From: CAVOAK01 sp965217615 | Lineage (GTDB): Bacteria; Pseudomonadota; Alphaproteobacteria; UBA8366; CAVOAK01 | Assembly: GCA_965217615.1 (NCBI GenBank) | Contig: CBDCIT010000035.1 | Span: 62,001 to 126,000, forward strand | Direction: 5' to 3' | Length of the DNA: 64,000 nt | Part shown: piece by piece, positions 19,189-29,095 of the stretch | Layout of the letters: every line of letters begins with the position of its first letter | Numbering within the stretch: position 1 is the stretch's first letter | Notes under the pieces: generated by a model | Database searches by the model: none | The model's input: only the letters and a program-made list of their open reading frames with translations | Told to the model about the DNA's origin: nothing | Translations under genes and position numbers: made by a program

Positions 19189-20226
19189 TTAAGCGGCGAC
19201 GCGGCTTGGATCGACGTCTGTCGCCACGCAAAAAAGATAGTCTCCGCGTTTCACCGGCGCATGGATGTGTTCCATGACGATCAGACCTTCATGACTGAAC
19301 GTGACCTCAGTCGGCACGAGTTCGGGCGCTTCCAGTGAGTGTACGCAGCCAGCCTTCTGACCTTTCTTCACGGTGTCTCCCAAGCCGCAATAGGGCTCGA
19401 ACAACCCCTCGGTGGGCGCCGTCGTGAAATAACTGCTGTCGCCATATTCAATGTAGCGCGTCTTCGGTACATCCTTGTCTGCCGGATCGGCTGCGAGAAT
19501 GCCAACCTGTCGCAATACCCGATTGACGCCCTGGGTTCCGATAGCCATTGCCTCGCGGGACACCGTATTGCCGCCGCCAAGTTCGGTCGCCAGGCTGGCC
19601 ACGCCTTGGCGATCGCATGCCGCCGAAACCGAGCGTGTCGAGGAGGTCTTCGAGACGACGACCGTCAGTGGCGCAGCGAACGCCTCCGCCATGGCGATTT
19701 TCTTTTTCATCAGTGCTTCGCTGCCGCCGACACGCAAATAGCCGCACGGCGGCATTTCAGCGGAGTTGCCACCGGTGTGAAGGTCCATCCCGTAGTCGCA
19801 TAAAGGGAGCACGACGGTCTCGACGAAATAGGCGATCTGTTCCGTGGGTCCACCATTGGGATCGCCCGGAAAGATTCGGTTCAGATTGACGTCGTCGGCC
19901 TCGGCACACCGCTTGTCGTCCATCACCGCGAGATAGTTGTGTGCTGGCATGAGGATCAGACGCCCGTTGACACTGGCCGGGTCAAGTTCGCGAATAAGCC
20001 GCTGGACGATGATCTGACCTTCATACTCATTGCCGTGTGTGCCGCCCGTAATCAGGATCGTCGGGCCTTCGCCATTGGCGATGACGGCAATCGGGACGGG
20101 TATCACGCCGCCCGCGTGCTTGTTGTCCGACCACATCAGCCGGACGAATCCAACCTGACGACCGGTCCGGTCAAAATCGACAGTGCAGCCGAGTGTGGAT
20201 TTCTTAGTGGTTTGTTTTTTCGCCAT
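19189..20226 (-). CDS. succinylglutamate desuccinylase/aspartoacylase-family zinc deacylase
   Basis: Zinc-dependent amidohydrolase of 345 residues. The start is ATG 20226 (MAKKQTTKK) with GAGGGAG upstream. Zinc ligands and active site are seen in TGGTHGNEYEGQ, LNRIFPGDPNG, MDLHTGGNS and TELGGGNTVS. The layout resembles DoeB (N-acetyl-diaminobutyrate deacetylase of ectoine breakdown) more than AstE, with a C-terminal lipoyl-like barrel (EPYCGLGDTVKKGQKAG). No other ectoine gene is visible, so the substrate is not assigned. A periplasmic binding-protein gene lies upstream on the same strand after about 160 bases, so uptake and deacylation of an N-acyl amino acid is possible. Confidence 0.82.
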   Translation of the reverse strand: MAKKQTTKKSTLGCTVDFDRTGRQVGFVRLMWSDNKHAGGVIPVPIAVIANGEGPTILITGGTHGNEYEGQIIVQRLIRELDPASVNGRLILMPAHNYLAVMDDKRCAEADDVNLNRIFPGDPNGGPTEQIAYFVETVVLPLCDYGMDLHTGGNSAEMPPCGYLRVGGSEALMKKKIAMAEAFAAPLTVVVSKTSSTRSVSAACDRQGVASLATELGGGNTVSREAMAIGTQGVNRVLRQVGILAADPADKDVPKTRYIEYGDSSYFTTAPTEGLFEPYCGLGDTVKKGQKAGCVHSLEAPELVPTEVTFSHEGLIVMEHIHAPVKRGDYLFCVATDVDPSRVAA

Positions 20227-20388
20227 TCTGCGCACTCCCTCACATCAGAAGGCCCTCGCCTTCCGACTTCCATAATTTACGCCGTGATACGGCCAGTCAG
20301 ACCAAGAGGAAAAGGGTGGGCCGGTCTCCCGGCGCCACCCTGATCTCAACTTGTCGCAGAACCAATCAGGCTCTGCGAACAAACGAAG

Positions 20389-21246
20389 TTACTTATTTAC
20401 TCTTTTCGGATCGAGAGCGGCCCAGTCGATCGTTCCAAACCAATAGTCGAAGCGCTCTTGTATGAATCCGCCCGCTCTCCGCCAACTGATCCAGTTGTTG
20501 ACGTAGGTGAGAAGGACTCCGTCGCCTTGTCGCACCGCAACACCGGCCCCCGAGTTATCTGAGAATGCCCTGTTTCCGAACGGTTTGATGATGGCATCGG
20601 GATTTTCCTTTAGCCAAAATGTCGGCTTCGGCTCAGAGCTGAATATGGCATGAGCGTTGCCGTTCAATACTTCCTGTATGGCCATGGCGTCATCGTCGAA
20701 CAACCGATGCGTTGCCTTCGGCAGATGTTTTTTTGCCGCGTCTTCCGCCGTCGACCCACGGCGCGAAACGATTGTAACTGTCGGCTTATTGAATTCGTCG
20801 AGCGTCTTCATACCCGTGACCAGCTTCATATTGGCCGCGAAACCCTGATGCAGTGGGTTTGAATAGGGAACCGAAAATGACACCGTAAGCGCCCGTTTGG
20901 GCGTGGGTGACATGCCGCCAACGATGAGATCGAACTTGCCGGCGAGCAACGCCGGGATGATGCCATCCCAAGCGGTCGGAACATTATTATACTTAACGCC
21001 CATGTCTTCTGCGAGTTTCCGGCCGACGTCGATTTCAAAGCCGACAAATTCGCCTTTTACGCTTCGGAACGACCATGGGACAAACGTGCTATGTCCAACG
21101 TTGAGCACGCCCCGCTTCTTGATCTCCGTAAGCACGCTGTCTTTAGTGATCTGTTGCTGAATTCCTTGCGCCGAAGCCTGGGCCGTGAGACCGGCAGCCA
21201 TAAACGCCGCAACAGCGGAACCGAGCAGTAATTTAGCTAACCTCAT
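20389..21246 (-). CDS. amino-acid-type ABC transporter periplasmic binding protein
   Basis: Solute-binding protein of 285 residues (SBP family 3). The start is ATG 21246 with a GGAGGAA site. A signal peptide runs over residues 1-26 or so (MRLAKLLLGSAVAAFMAAG to ASAQG). The binding domain has GVLNVGHSTFVPWSF, GFEIDVGRKLAEDMG, WDGIIPALLAGKFDLIVGG and a second lobe around IVSRRGSTAEDAAKKHLP. No permease or ATPase gene is adjacent, so it is either an orphan or serves a transporter elsewhere. Its position next to the deacylase suggests a shared amino-acid derivative, which is an inference. Confidence 0.88.
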   Translation of the reverse strand: MRLAKLLLGSAVAAFMAAGLTAQASAQGIQQQITKDSVLTEIKKRGVLNVGHSTFVPWSFRSVKGEFVGFEIDVGRKLAEDMGVKYNNVPTAWDGIIPALLAGKFDLIVGGMSPTPKRALTVSFSVPYSNPLHQGFAANMKLVTGMKTLDEFNKPTVTIVSRRGSTAEDAAKKHLPKATHRLFDDDAMAIQEVLNGNAHAIFSSEPKPTFWLKENPDAIIKPFGNRAFSDNSGAGVAVRQGDGVLLTYVNNWISWRRAGGFIQERFDYWFGTIDWAALDPKRVNK

Positions 21247-21435
21247 AGGAACTTCCTCCCTTTTCCGGATGAACGCCCAGCATCCAATCAACCAAGCGCC
21301 CATTCAGGAACGCCGAATCAGGCCGGGCTTGCAAATATCCCCGAACTCGTTTGTTCAATACGCCGAAGCTCACGTGCATAGTATATACGCGACTGCCACA
21401 TGCCAATCACATCGTCGGCGCGAATTCTAGATCCT

Positions 21436-22159
21436 TTAGCCGGGACCAGCCCTATGAATTTGCGCCGCAGCAGTCATCCCTGAAATATTGGCGCCCGCTA
21501 CTCGGGTCGCCCAGCCCGGCACGCATGCCTCGCCGGCGAAGAACAGGCGGTCGCCGACCGGCCGCGACAGTATTTCGCGCATTTGGGCGGACCCGGGCCG
21601 GGCCGCCGAATAGGTGCCCCTCGCCCACCGATCCGCTGCCCATTTTTGTCGCGTGGGCCTTCACGAAATGTTTATCGATGTCCGCGCCAAGAATTTCCCG
21701 AAGCGACGATCTGGCGAATGCAATTGCGGTAGCCTCGCCTTCCGACTCAAGCTCGCGCGCGAGCGAACCGCCGACAAATCCGATCGCCAGTTTCGTCCGC
21801 CAACTTGTCGCCAAGGACGAGCAGCCCCTCGCCGTTATCCTCGATCACCGAGAATCGATGGTCGATCGCAATCTGCGTGAGCGGGTTGCGATCAGCCGAA
21901 TGGAGCCATTGCGCGCCGTGATCGTAGGCATGTCCGAATGTGGAATTTTCCGTGTAGGCCCTCCCGCCTGTGCGATCACGGGCCTCGAGCAGCACGACGC
22001 TGTGTCCGTTTTCGATGAGTACGCGGGCCGCGCTCATGCCAGCCATTCCGGCCCCAACAATGACAACGTCAGGGTTGACAGGCAACGCCGCCAACGCAGG
22101 CCAGGCCGCGCGACCGACGTCAGGCCTTGCAGCACAGCACGGCGGCCTATACGCGCCAT
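21436..22159 (-). pseudogene. FAD-dependent amine oxidase, decayed
   Basis: Relic of a flavin monoamine oxidase that would normally be about 430-450 residues; only about 240 codons remain. The start at 22159 reads MARIGRRAVLQG, a twin-arginine-like leader, which is then in the wrong frame for the FAD loop DVVIVGAGMAGMSAARVL and EARDRTGGRAY. The substrate-domain segment KLAIGFVGGSLARELESEGE is in another frame, and the C-terminal FAD block SAARPGSAQM, RLFFAGEACVPGWATRVAG in a third. So there are at least three frameshifts plus a large internal deletion after GLLVLGDK. It lies between a binding-protein gene and a frameshifted DMT exporter. Confidence 0.85.
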
Positions 22160-22282
22160 CGTAGAACCGTGACCTAACCAAGACGCCTGCGGTTCACGCG
22201 GCCGCATACCGACTGCTCTCGTCTTATGTGGCATCGATCGCATATGATCGTGGCTCAATATCCACGCTAATTCGCAGATGCC

Positions 22283-23223
22283 ATGACCTCGACGCCCCGC
22301 AGTTCGCCTTCGTTTTCGGTATTTTCTGGCCTTTCGGCCAACTCGCGCGGCATCGGCATGGTGTTCGCATCCACGATCGGGCGCGGCGCCGTACAGGGGA
22401 TGGTACGGCACACTGTATTGGAGCTCCACCCCTTCGAAGTCGCATTTTTTCGTAACTTCTTCGGGCTGATTTCGCTCCTACCCTGGTTTTTGCGGCATGG
22501 TTTGGGACCACTGCGGACGAAACGTCTCGGTCTGCACCTCTTGCGCGCATCAATCAGCGTGTTTGCCGTGCTTGCCACATTCTATGCGATCAGCATTACA
22601 CCATTGGCGTTGGTTGCTGCGCTCAGTTTCACTGCGCCCATCTTCGCCACCGTATTGGTTGCCGTGATCCTCGGTGAGCGCGCCGGCGTCCGCCGTTGGC
22701 TGGCGATACTCTTCGGTTTCTTCGGAGCTTTAGTCATTCTGCGGCCTGGCTTTGCGACAGTACAGCCGGGCGTCCTGCTGGTACTCGGGGCTTCGGTCAT
22801 CACCGGGTTTCCGTATTGCTTATCAAAGTGCTGGGGCGAACCGAATCGAGCGTCACGATCACCAGCTATATGGTTGTGCTGATGGGACCGTTGACGCTAC
22901 CCGTCGCCATCTGGTTCTGGGAATGGCCGAATGGGCATCAGCTTGTTTGGCTCATAAGCATCGGCGGCGTCGCTACATTCTCGCAGCTCATTTTCACTCA
23001 AGGCGTCAAGGAAGCGGAGGTCGCGGTTGTGATGCCGCTACAATTCTTCCGCCTCTTGTGGGCGGCAATCATCGGCTACGTGTTTTTCGCCGAAGTGCCG
23101 GACGCGTTCACCTGGATCGGCGGAATCATGATATTTTCGAGTGGCATCTACATCGCCAATCGAGAACGACGAATTGCGTCGGAAAATAGGTTGGCGGCCG
23201 ATGCAACGAGGGTCCTCGGTTAG
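22283..23223 (+). pseudogene. EamA/DMT-family exporter, frameshifted
   Basis: Ten-helix drug/metabolite transporter interrupted by one frameshift near 22810. The first frame reads FSGLSANSRGIGMVFAST, EVAFFRNFFGLISLLPWF, ALSFTAPIFATVLVAVILG, and stays good to VITGF. The second frame resumes with SVLLIKVLGRTESSVTITSY and runs to the C-terminus (FTWIGGIMIFSSGIYIANRE). At the junction GGGTTTCC would read correctly as GGGTTTTCC, so one T was lost from a T run. The intact relative at 29096 has GFSMTLVKFLSRTESS here, which supports the repair. Confidence 0.88.
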
Positions 23224-23394
23224 CGGCGCTGCAGCAGGAGATCGCCTCGCTACCGACAGACGCGTTTGACAACTCGATCGCTTTAGCTCCCTCAATCGAG
23301 ATTGGACGCGATCGCCAACAAACACGATATAGATAGCAGACCGCAAATGTGTAACCGGTTAGCCGCCGGTCCATACTTCGGAGGCAATCGAACT

Positions 23395-24744
23395 ATGTGG
23401 CAGAAACTTATCGACGCGTTCGCGACAGGTGGCTCCCATCGCCATCTCCCGACCCGCGTACAGATCGCCATACAAAGGCAACAGGACGCAAGTGAGATCG
23501 TCATTAGCGTCATACAACTGGCAGTCGTCACAGCCTTCGTAACGCTCTACAGCATTTCACCTAAGACATTTCCGCCCGAGGTTGAATTCAAGCCCGTGCC
23601 ATGGGTTTTGGGCGCATACCTCGTCTTCACGCTGGTGCGCTTAGCCATTGCATTGCGCGGCCGGCTGCCGGGTTGGTTCGTCTCGCTATCCGTTGTCGCC
23701 GACATGTCGCTCCTCCTGCTGACGATCTGGAGTTTTCACCTTCAATATATGCAGCCCGCCTCGTTCTATCTGAAGGCGCCTACATTGCTTTACGTCTTTA
23801 TCTTCATCGCGCTCCGGGCGTTGCGCTATGAAGCACGCTTTATCCTGCTGGCAGGCGCGGCGGCCGCGCTTGGATGGCTGATTATGGTGCTCTACGTCGT
23901 CATCGCCGTTCCGGGAGACACCATGATTACACGCGATTATGTCGCGTATCTCACATCCAATAGCGTTTTGCTGGGTGCTGAATTCGACAAGATCATTTCA
24001 GTGGTCATGGTCACGGCAATCCTGGCGATGGCGGTAACAAGAGCGCGCGGGCTTCTTGTCCAGTCGGTCGCGGAGACGACAGCGGTGCGAGAACTCTCTC
24101 GCTTCTTCTCTTCGGAAATCGCCCAGCAGATCACGGACTCCGAAAGCGAGATCGCCGCCGGCCAAGGTGTTGTGCGCGACGCCGCCGTGCTCAACGTGGA
24201 TCTACGGGGCTTCACCGTATTTGCGGACCAAGTTCAGCCCAATGAGCTGATCGCCGTGTTGTCTGAGTATCAGAGTCGCATCGTACCAGCGATCCAGCGG
24301 CACGGTGGCTGCGTGGACAAGTTCCTAGGCGACGGGATTATGGCGACATTCGGCGCCGCCGTACGGAATGATACGTTCGCAGCCGACGCATTCGCTGCCG
24401 TGGAAGATGTGCTTGCCGAAGCGACAAACTGGAACGACGAGCGGAGAGCGGCCGGAAAGCCGGCCATGGAGGTGAACGCCGCGGTTGCGACCGGCCGACT
24501 GGTTTTTGGCGCAGTCGGCGATGCGAACCGACTTGAGTATACGGTCATCGGGTCGCCTGCGAATCTTGCGGCAAAACTCGAAAAGCAAAATAAGACTGAG
24601 CGCTCGTTAGCGCTCTCAACTGCCGAGGCGTTGAGCTTGGCGGAAGATCAGGGCTACCGGCCAGCGGCAACGTTCGAACGACGAAGCGAAACGAGAATCG
24701 CCGATGTCAATGAACCCGTTGATCTCGTGGTTCTGGCGGCCTGA
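23395..24744 (+). CDS. membrane class III adenylate/guanylate cyclase
   Basis: Protein of 449 residues that would make cAMP (or cGMP). The start is ATG 23395 with GGAGG about ten bases upstream; the frame is open earlier to 23302. The N-terminal half has five or six hydrophobic segments (for instance VIQLAVVTAFVTLYSI, WVLGAYLVFTLVRLAIAL, LLAGAAAALGWLIMVLYVV). The catalytic domain follows: VLNVDLRGFTVFADQ with the metal Asp, DKFLGDGIMATFG with the second Asp, and NRLEYTVIGSPANLAAKLE. The substrate-specifying and transition-state residues cannot be judged with certainty. It faces the Rieske cluster convergently across a strong hairpin. Confidence 0.9.
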   Translation: MWQKLIDAFATGGSHRHLPTRVQIAIQRQQDASEIVISVIQLAVVTAFVTLYSISPKTFPPEVEFKPVPWVLGAYLVFTLVRLAIALRGRLPGWFVSLSVVADMSLLLLTIWSFHLQYMQPASFYLKAPTLLYVFIFIALRALRYEARFILLAGAAAALGWLIMVLYVVIAVPGDTMITRDYVAYLTSNSVLLGAEFDKIISVVMVTAILAMAVTRARGLLVQSVAETTAVRELSRFFSSEIAQQITDSESEIAAGQGVVRDAAVLNVDLRGFTVFADQVQPNELIAVLSEYQSRIVPAIQRHGGCVDKFLGDGIMATFGAAVRNDTFAADAFAAVEDVLAEATNWNDERRAAGKPAMEVNAAVATGRLVFGAVGDANRLEYTVIGSPANLAAKLEKQNKTERSLALSTAEALSLAEDQGYRPAATFERRSETRIADVNEPVDLVVLAA

Positions 24745-24748
24745 AGAA

Positions 24749-24778
24749 ATCGGTGGCAGACTTTTGTCTGCCGCCGAT
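24749..24778. terminator. hairpin between convergent cyclase and Rieske genes
   Basis: ATCGGTGGCAGAC (24749-24761) pairs with GTCTGCCGCCGAT (24766-24778) around a TTTT loop: 13 positions with one G-T pair. On the minus strand it is followed by TTTCTTC, so it could end the Rieske transcript and, more weakly, the cyclase transcript. Confidence 0.65.
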
Positions 24779-24818
24779 CAATACGAGTAGAACGCGTGGT
24801 CCAATCAGTCGTCCGACC

Positions 24819-26024
24819 TTACGCCACGTGTTCGACCACCCAATTCTGGAAGTAATGGACGTTCTGTTCCCAGGTTGGTGAGAACTGCACCACGTCCGCA
24901 ACCGGCGAGTAGCGCGCAGCCTGCTGCAGAACAAAGCAATTTTGGTCCTGGCTGCGAATACCGCCCTTGTCGTTCCACTTTCGCGTCTTACCCAACGACA
25001 TGTTGATTGCGTTTTCGCGCGCCTCGGCGAGCTTGTCGTCGGTCGCCGCATCGCCGACAAAGTAGAACGACTGGACGGCGCGCGTCCGGCTTGGTGAGAG
25101 TGGTGTGTAAATAACCGGCGCGCTTCGGTTGAGGCCAAGAGAGACCGTTGTATTTGGCAGGCAGGCAACGATACCGGCGGGATTGGGCTTTGTGGCGCCC
25201 TTCTTCAAGGGAATCTCCGGCAGCTCCGAGGGGTACATATTCCGCGGCGGCCGCTTCGGGCTTGGCCGCAGCGAGAGAACATTGCCTTCAGAGACCATCA
25301 AGGTGAAGGGCTCGCCCGTGTCGAGCTCGACCTCGTCCGACATCTTATCGAAGATCCCGTGATGGACCCAGATGTGGTGATAGACCTCCCAATTCTCGTT
25401 CACCATCTTCCAGTTGGCCTCGTATTCCCAGTCGATCCGGAATGCGGGGCGCATGCAGTCGATGTCGAGATGGTCGTAAAGATCGATCGCCGGCTTGAGA
25501 TAATCGTGCAGCGGCTCAGCATTGCCTTCGAAGTTGATGAAAACGATCCGATGCCACTCGTCGCAGCGCACAGGCACGAGCCCGTTTTTCTTCTTGTCGA
25601 CACCGAAATTCTCGGCGTTGGGCGTGCCATCAAAGTAAGGCGTCGCAATCAGCTTCCCCTCAAGGTCCCAAGTCCAGGCATGGTAGGGACATTGCAAATT
25701 CGAAAGGCCCTTCTCCGGCTTCTGCAATACGATTGTCGCGCGATGGCGGCAAACGTTGTGGAAAGCACGAATCTTGCTTTTCTTGTCACGCACCAAGATG
25801 AGCGGAAGCCCAAGGACGGTGACCGGCATCGCGTCGCCCGGCTCAAGGATATCGTCGGCATAGGCGACGCCCATCCAGGTACGTGGAAACAGCCGCTCCT
25901 GCTCAAGATCGAAGAACTCCTGGCTCGTATAGGCAGCGCGGGGCAAACCGCGGGCTTTCTCGATCGGCTGTGCGAGATTGGACGCAACTTCCGGACCAAG
26001 TATTTCTGCAAGATTGCGTGTCAT
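24819..26024 (-). CDS. Rieske non-heme iron ring-hydroxylating oxygenase, alpha subunit (copy 1)
   Basis: Oxygenase large subunit of 401 residues. The N-terminal Rieske [2Fe-2S] domain has the ligands C92 and H94 in VCRHRATIV and C112 and H115 in QCPYHAW. The C-terminal catalytic domain has the mononuclear iron site around NENWEVYHHIWVHHGIFD. The substrate is not predictable from reading; related proteins act on aromatic acids or quaternary amines. No reductase or ferredoxin gene is adjacent, so electrons must come from elsewhere. It is the first of three related genes in a row and differs from copies 2 and 3 throughout. Confidence 0.9.
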   Translation of the reverse strand: MTRNLAEILGPEVASNLAQPIEKARGLPRAAYTSQEFFDLEQERLFPRTWMGVAYADDILEPGDAMPVTVLGLPLILVRDKKSKIRAFHNVCRHRATIVLQKPEKGLSNLQCPYHAWTWDLEGKLIATPYFDGTPNAENFGVDKKKNGLVPVRCDEWHRIVFINFEGNAEPLHDYLKPAIDLYDHLDIDCMRPAFRIDWEYEANWKMVNENWEVYHHIWVHHGIFDKMSDEVELDTGEPFTLMVSEGNVLSLRPSPKRPPRNMYPSELPEIPLKKGATKPNPAGIVACLPNTTVSLGLNRSAPVIYTPLSPSRTRAVQSFYFVGDAATDDKLAEARENAINMSLGKTRKWNDKGGIRSQDQNCFVLQQAARYSPVADVVQFSPTWEQNVHYFQNWVVEHVA

Positions 26025-26161
26025 TTGCGATTCCTATTCTGTTTGCAAACGATTGGAACGGAACATCACCGTCTCCAATTAGTCTAAATCCAACACCACT
26101 TGAGCACAATGACTTCGCCGACTGTTCGCGGCAAGCGCCGGCGCGCGCCGAAGCTTCATCT

Positions 26162-27376
26162 CTAACTCAGGGTCCTTACAAGCCAGTTTTGGAAGTACTG
26201 GACGTTGCTTTCCCATGTTGGCGAGAATTGCACAACGTCCGCCGCGGGCGAATAGCGGGCAGCCTGCTGCAATTCGAAACAATTGTGGTCCTGGCTGCGG
26301 ATGCCGCCCTTATCGTCGAAATTCCGTGTCGGCCCGAGCCAGCGGTTGAGCCGCTCATTGCGAGCATCGGCGTACTTCTCGCCGGTCGCCCCGTCGCCCG
26401 CGAAATACCATGCCATGCTCGCCAACGTGCGGTCCGGTGCCAGCGGAATGTACACGACCGGCGCATAGCCGCCATTGTTCAATGAAGCGGTTACGTTGGG
26501 GAGGATCGCGTTCGTCGCACCCGAAATCCCCTCTTCGCCATTCTTGGTGGGAATCGGCGGCAGCTCGACTTCCGGTGCAGGACCCATTCGCTTTCGCGGC
26601 GGTCGATTCTCACCGCCTCGCAGGGTCATGACGTTTCCTTCGGCGGTCGTAAGCGTGAAGGGCTTGCCGGTTTCGAAGTCAATCTCCTCTGACATCCTGT
26701 CGAAGATGCCGTAGTGGACCCATACGTGATGGTAGACTTCCCAATTCTCGTTCACGAGCTTCCAATTGCCCTTGAACTCCCAGCTGAAACGGTGCCCCAA
26801 TTTTAGGCTGTCGAGATTGAGATGAGCGTACATCTTATCTGCCGGCGCCAAATACTCGCCCAATGGCGCGGCATTGCCTTCGAGGTTGACGAAGACGATC
26901 TTGTTCCAGACGTCGCAGCGGACCGGGACCAGACCGTTCTGCGACGCATCGACATGGAAATTCTCTGAGTTGGGCGTGCCGTCGAAATAGGGCGTTGCCT
27001 TGAGATTGCCTTCCAGGTCCCAGGTCCAGGCGTGATACGGGCACTGCAGGTTGGACAGGCCCTTTTCCGGCTTCTGCAGCACGATCGTCGCGCGGTGGCG
27101 GCAGACATTGTGGAAGCAGCGGATCTTGCCCTTGGTGTCGTGGACCAGGATCAATGGCAGGCCCGAGACGGTAATCGGTATCGCATCACCAGGCTCCGGC
27201 ACATCGTCCACAAAGCCGATACCCTGCCATGTCCGCGGAAACAGCCGCTCCTGCTCGAGCTCGAAAAACTCCTCCGTGGTGTAGGCCGCCCGTGGCAGCC
27301 CCCGCGCCGTTTCAATCGGCTCCTGAAGCTTGGCGATCGAGTCCTTGCCCAGTATTTCTTCTACCGTTCGCGTCAT
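26162..27376 (-). CDS. Rieske ring-hydroxylating oxygenase, alpha subunit (copy 2)
   Basis: Protein of 404 residues. The start is ATG 27376 (MTRTVEEILGKDSIAK) with GGGGG upstream. The Rieske ligands are C92, H94, C112, H115, and the iron site is around NENWEVYHHVWVHYGIFD. The first 168 residues are identical to copy 3 (28829 down to 27615), and the DNA is also identical from about 26873 to 27376. The remainder then diverges sharply (GEYLAPADKMYAHLNLDS here, NEYLAPAEKMVEDFDLSD there). That pattern points to recent gene conversion or unequal recombination restricted to the 5' half. The C-terminal half sets substrate choice, so the two enzymes may differ in substrate while sharing an electron-accepting domain. 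Confidence 0.92.
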   Translation of the reverse strand: MTRTVEEILGKDSIAKLQEPIETARGLPRAAYTTEEFFELEQERLFPRTWQGIGFVDDVPEPGDAIPITVSGLPLILVHDTKGKIRCFHNVCRHRATIVLQKPEKGLSNLQCPYHAWTWDLEGNLKATPYFDGTPNSENFHVDASQNGLVPVRCDVWNKIVFVNLEGNAAPLGEYLAPADKMYAHLNLDSLKLGHRFSWEFKGNWKLVNENWEVYHHVWVHYGIFDRMSEEIDFETGKPFTLTTAEGNVMTLRGGENRPPRKRMGPAPEVELPPIPTKNGEEGISGATNAILPNVTASLNNGGYAPVVYIPLAPDRTLASMAWYFAGDGATGEKYADARNERLNRWLGPTRNFDDKGGIRSQDHNCFELQQAARYSPAADVVQFSPTWESNVQYFQNWLVRTLS

Positions 27377-27614
27377 ATATATCCCCCAACAGGTGCCAAA
27401 ATCGCAACGCGGTCCGCCGCCACAGCGACTCCCCAACAATGGAATTTCTCTATGCCGAAGTCACAACGCCCACGAGGCGCCTGCGGGACGAAGTTTATTA
27501 CCAATCCCTTGTCTGCCGCAAGACAGGCGGCATTTGACAGCGCGCCACGCGTGTCGACGCGCGCTGCGGGACACATCCCAACACGCCGTTCAGTCAATAC
27601 AAGGCGTTCGTGTC

Positions 27615-28829
27615 TCAGGCGAGATTCTGAACAACCCAGTTTTGGAAGTATTGAACGTTGGTCTCCCAAGTCGGCGAGAACTGCACGTCGTCGGCCGCCG
27701 GCGACATGCGCGCGCGCTGCTGCAGCTCCATACAGTTATGGTCCTGACTGCGAATGCCGCCGCGCTGGTTGTAGTCGCGGGTGGAACCCAACCAATTGTC
27801 GAGCGCCAGCTCTCGGGCTTTCTTGTATTCCTTGCCGGTGGCAGCATCGCCGACAAAATACCAGGCCATCTCTGCACGCGTCCGGCCAGAACTGAGCGGA
27901 ATATAAATTGCCGGGGCATATTGGTTGCCACCTAGCGTTGCGGTGGTGTTGGGCAGCAACGCGTTTGTGAAGCCGACGCGCGGGTTCGTCCCCTCTTTGA
28001 TCGGCAGTTGTGGCAATGGATTCTTGAGTTTCGAGCCCGGATTCTTGCGGGGCGGGCGCCGGTCGTTGCCCCTGAGAGTCATAACATTGCCCTCAGCCAC
28101 CATGTCCGTGAACGGTTCGCCGGTCTTCAGGTCCACCTCCTCCGACATCTTGTCGAAGATGCCCTCATGCACCCAGACGTGATGGTAGACCTCCCAGTTC
28201 TCGTTCACGAGCTTCCAGTTCGCATCGAATTCCCAGGACACGCGATGAGCAATCCGCAGGTCGGAAAGATCGAAATCTTCGACCATCTTTTCGGCCGGCG
28301 CCAGATACTCGTTCAATGGGGCCGCGTTGCCTTCGAGGTTGACGAAGACGATCTTGTTCCAGACGTCGCAGCGGACCGGGACCAGACCGTTCTGCGACGC
28401 ATCGACATGGAAATTCTCTGAGTTGGGCGTGCCGTCGAAATAGGGCGTTGCCTTGAGATTGCCTTCCAGGTCCCAGGTCCAGGCGTGATACGGGCACTGC
28501 AGGTTGGACAGGCCCTTTTCCGGCTTCTGCAGCACGATCGTCGCGCGGTGGCGGCAGACATTGTGGAAGCAGCGGATCTTGCCCTTGGTGTCGTGGACCA
28601 GGATCAATGGCAGGCCCGAGACGGTAATCGGTATCGCATCACCAGGCTCCGGCACATCGTCCACAAAGCCGATACCCTGCCATGTCCGCGGAAACAGCCG
28701 CTCCTGCTCGAGCTCGAAAAACTCCTCCGTGGTGTAGGCCGCCCGTGGCAGCCCCCGCGCCGTTTCAATCGGCTCCTGAAGCTTGGCGATCGAGTCCTTG
28801 CCCAGTATTTCTTCTACCGTTCGCGTCAT
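27615..28829 (-). CDS. Rieske ring-hydroxylating oxygenase, alpha subunit (copy 3)
   Basis: Protein of 404 residues. The start is ATG 28829 with a GGAAGGAA site. The Rieske ligands are at the same positions as in copy 2, and the iron site is NENWEVYHHVWVHEGIFDKM. The C-terminal half is closer in style to copy 1 (FVGDAATGKEYKKARELAL). The gap to copy 2 is 238 bases with no gene, long enough for a separate promoter. The identity with copy 2 stops exactly at the start codon; the upstream DNA is unrelated. A DMT exporter is divergent, about 265 bases away, and may move the substrate or product. Confidence 0.92.
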   Translation of the reverse strand: MTRTVEEILGKDSIAKLQEPIETARGLPRAAYTTEEFFELEQERLFPRTWQGIGFVDDVPEPGDAIPITVSGLPLILVHDTKGKIRCFHNVCRHRATIVLQKPEKGLSNLQCPYHAWTWDLEGNLKATPYFDGTPNSENFHVDASQNGLVPVRCDVWNKIVFVNLEGNAAPLNEYLAPAEKMVEDFDLSDLRIAHRVSWEFDANWKLVNENWEVYHHVWVHEGIFDKMSEEVDLKTGEPFTDMVAEGNVMTLRGNDRRPPRKNPGSKLKNPLPQLPIKEGTNPRVGFTNALLPNTTATLGGNQYAPAIYIPLSSGRTRAEMAWYFVGDAATGKEYKKARELALDNWLGSTRDYNQRGGIRSQDHNCMELQQRARMSPAADDVQFSPTWETNVQYFQNWVVQNLA

Positions 28830-29095
28830 CGAATATTCCTTCCTACGACGCACAAAGGCTAAGTTGCCCCGTCCATCTGCGCTCAGCTATGGCCGTTCAT
28901 TATTCATGCTAACAAACGCCAATGCGTGCAAGCATGAACAATAGGTCGGAATTAGCAGTAAATCTACGTTTAGCAGCAATCGCACGGCAAACTGTGCCGG
29001 TTCGCTAATATCCTATCTTTGGGCGCAAAATCCATATCTAAACTGCAATTCGGACGTTGACACTCAGGAACCATCGTCCCGTGGCCTCATTGACC

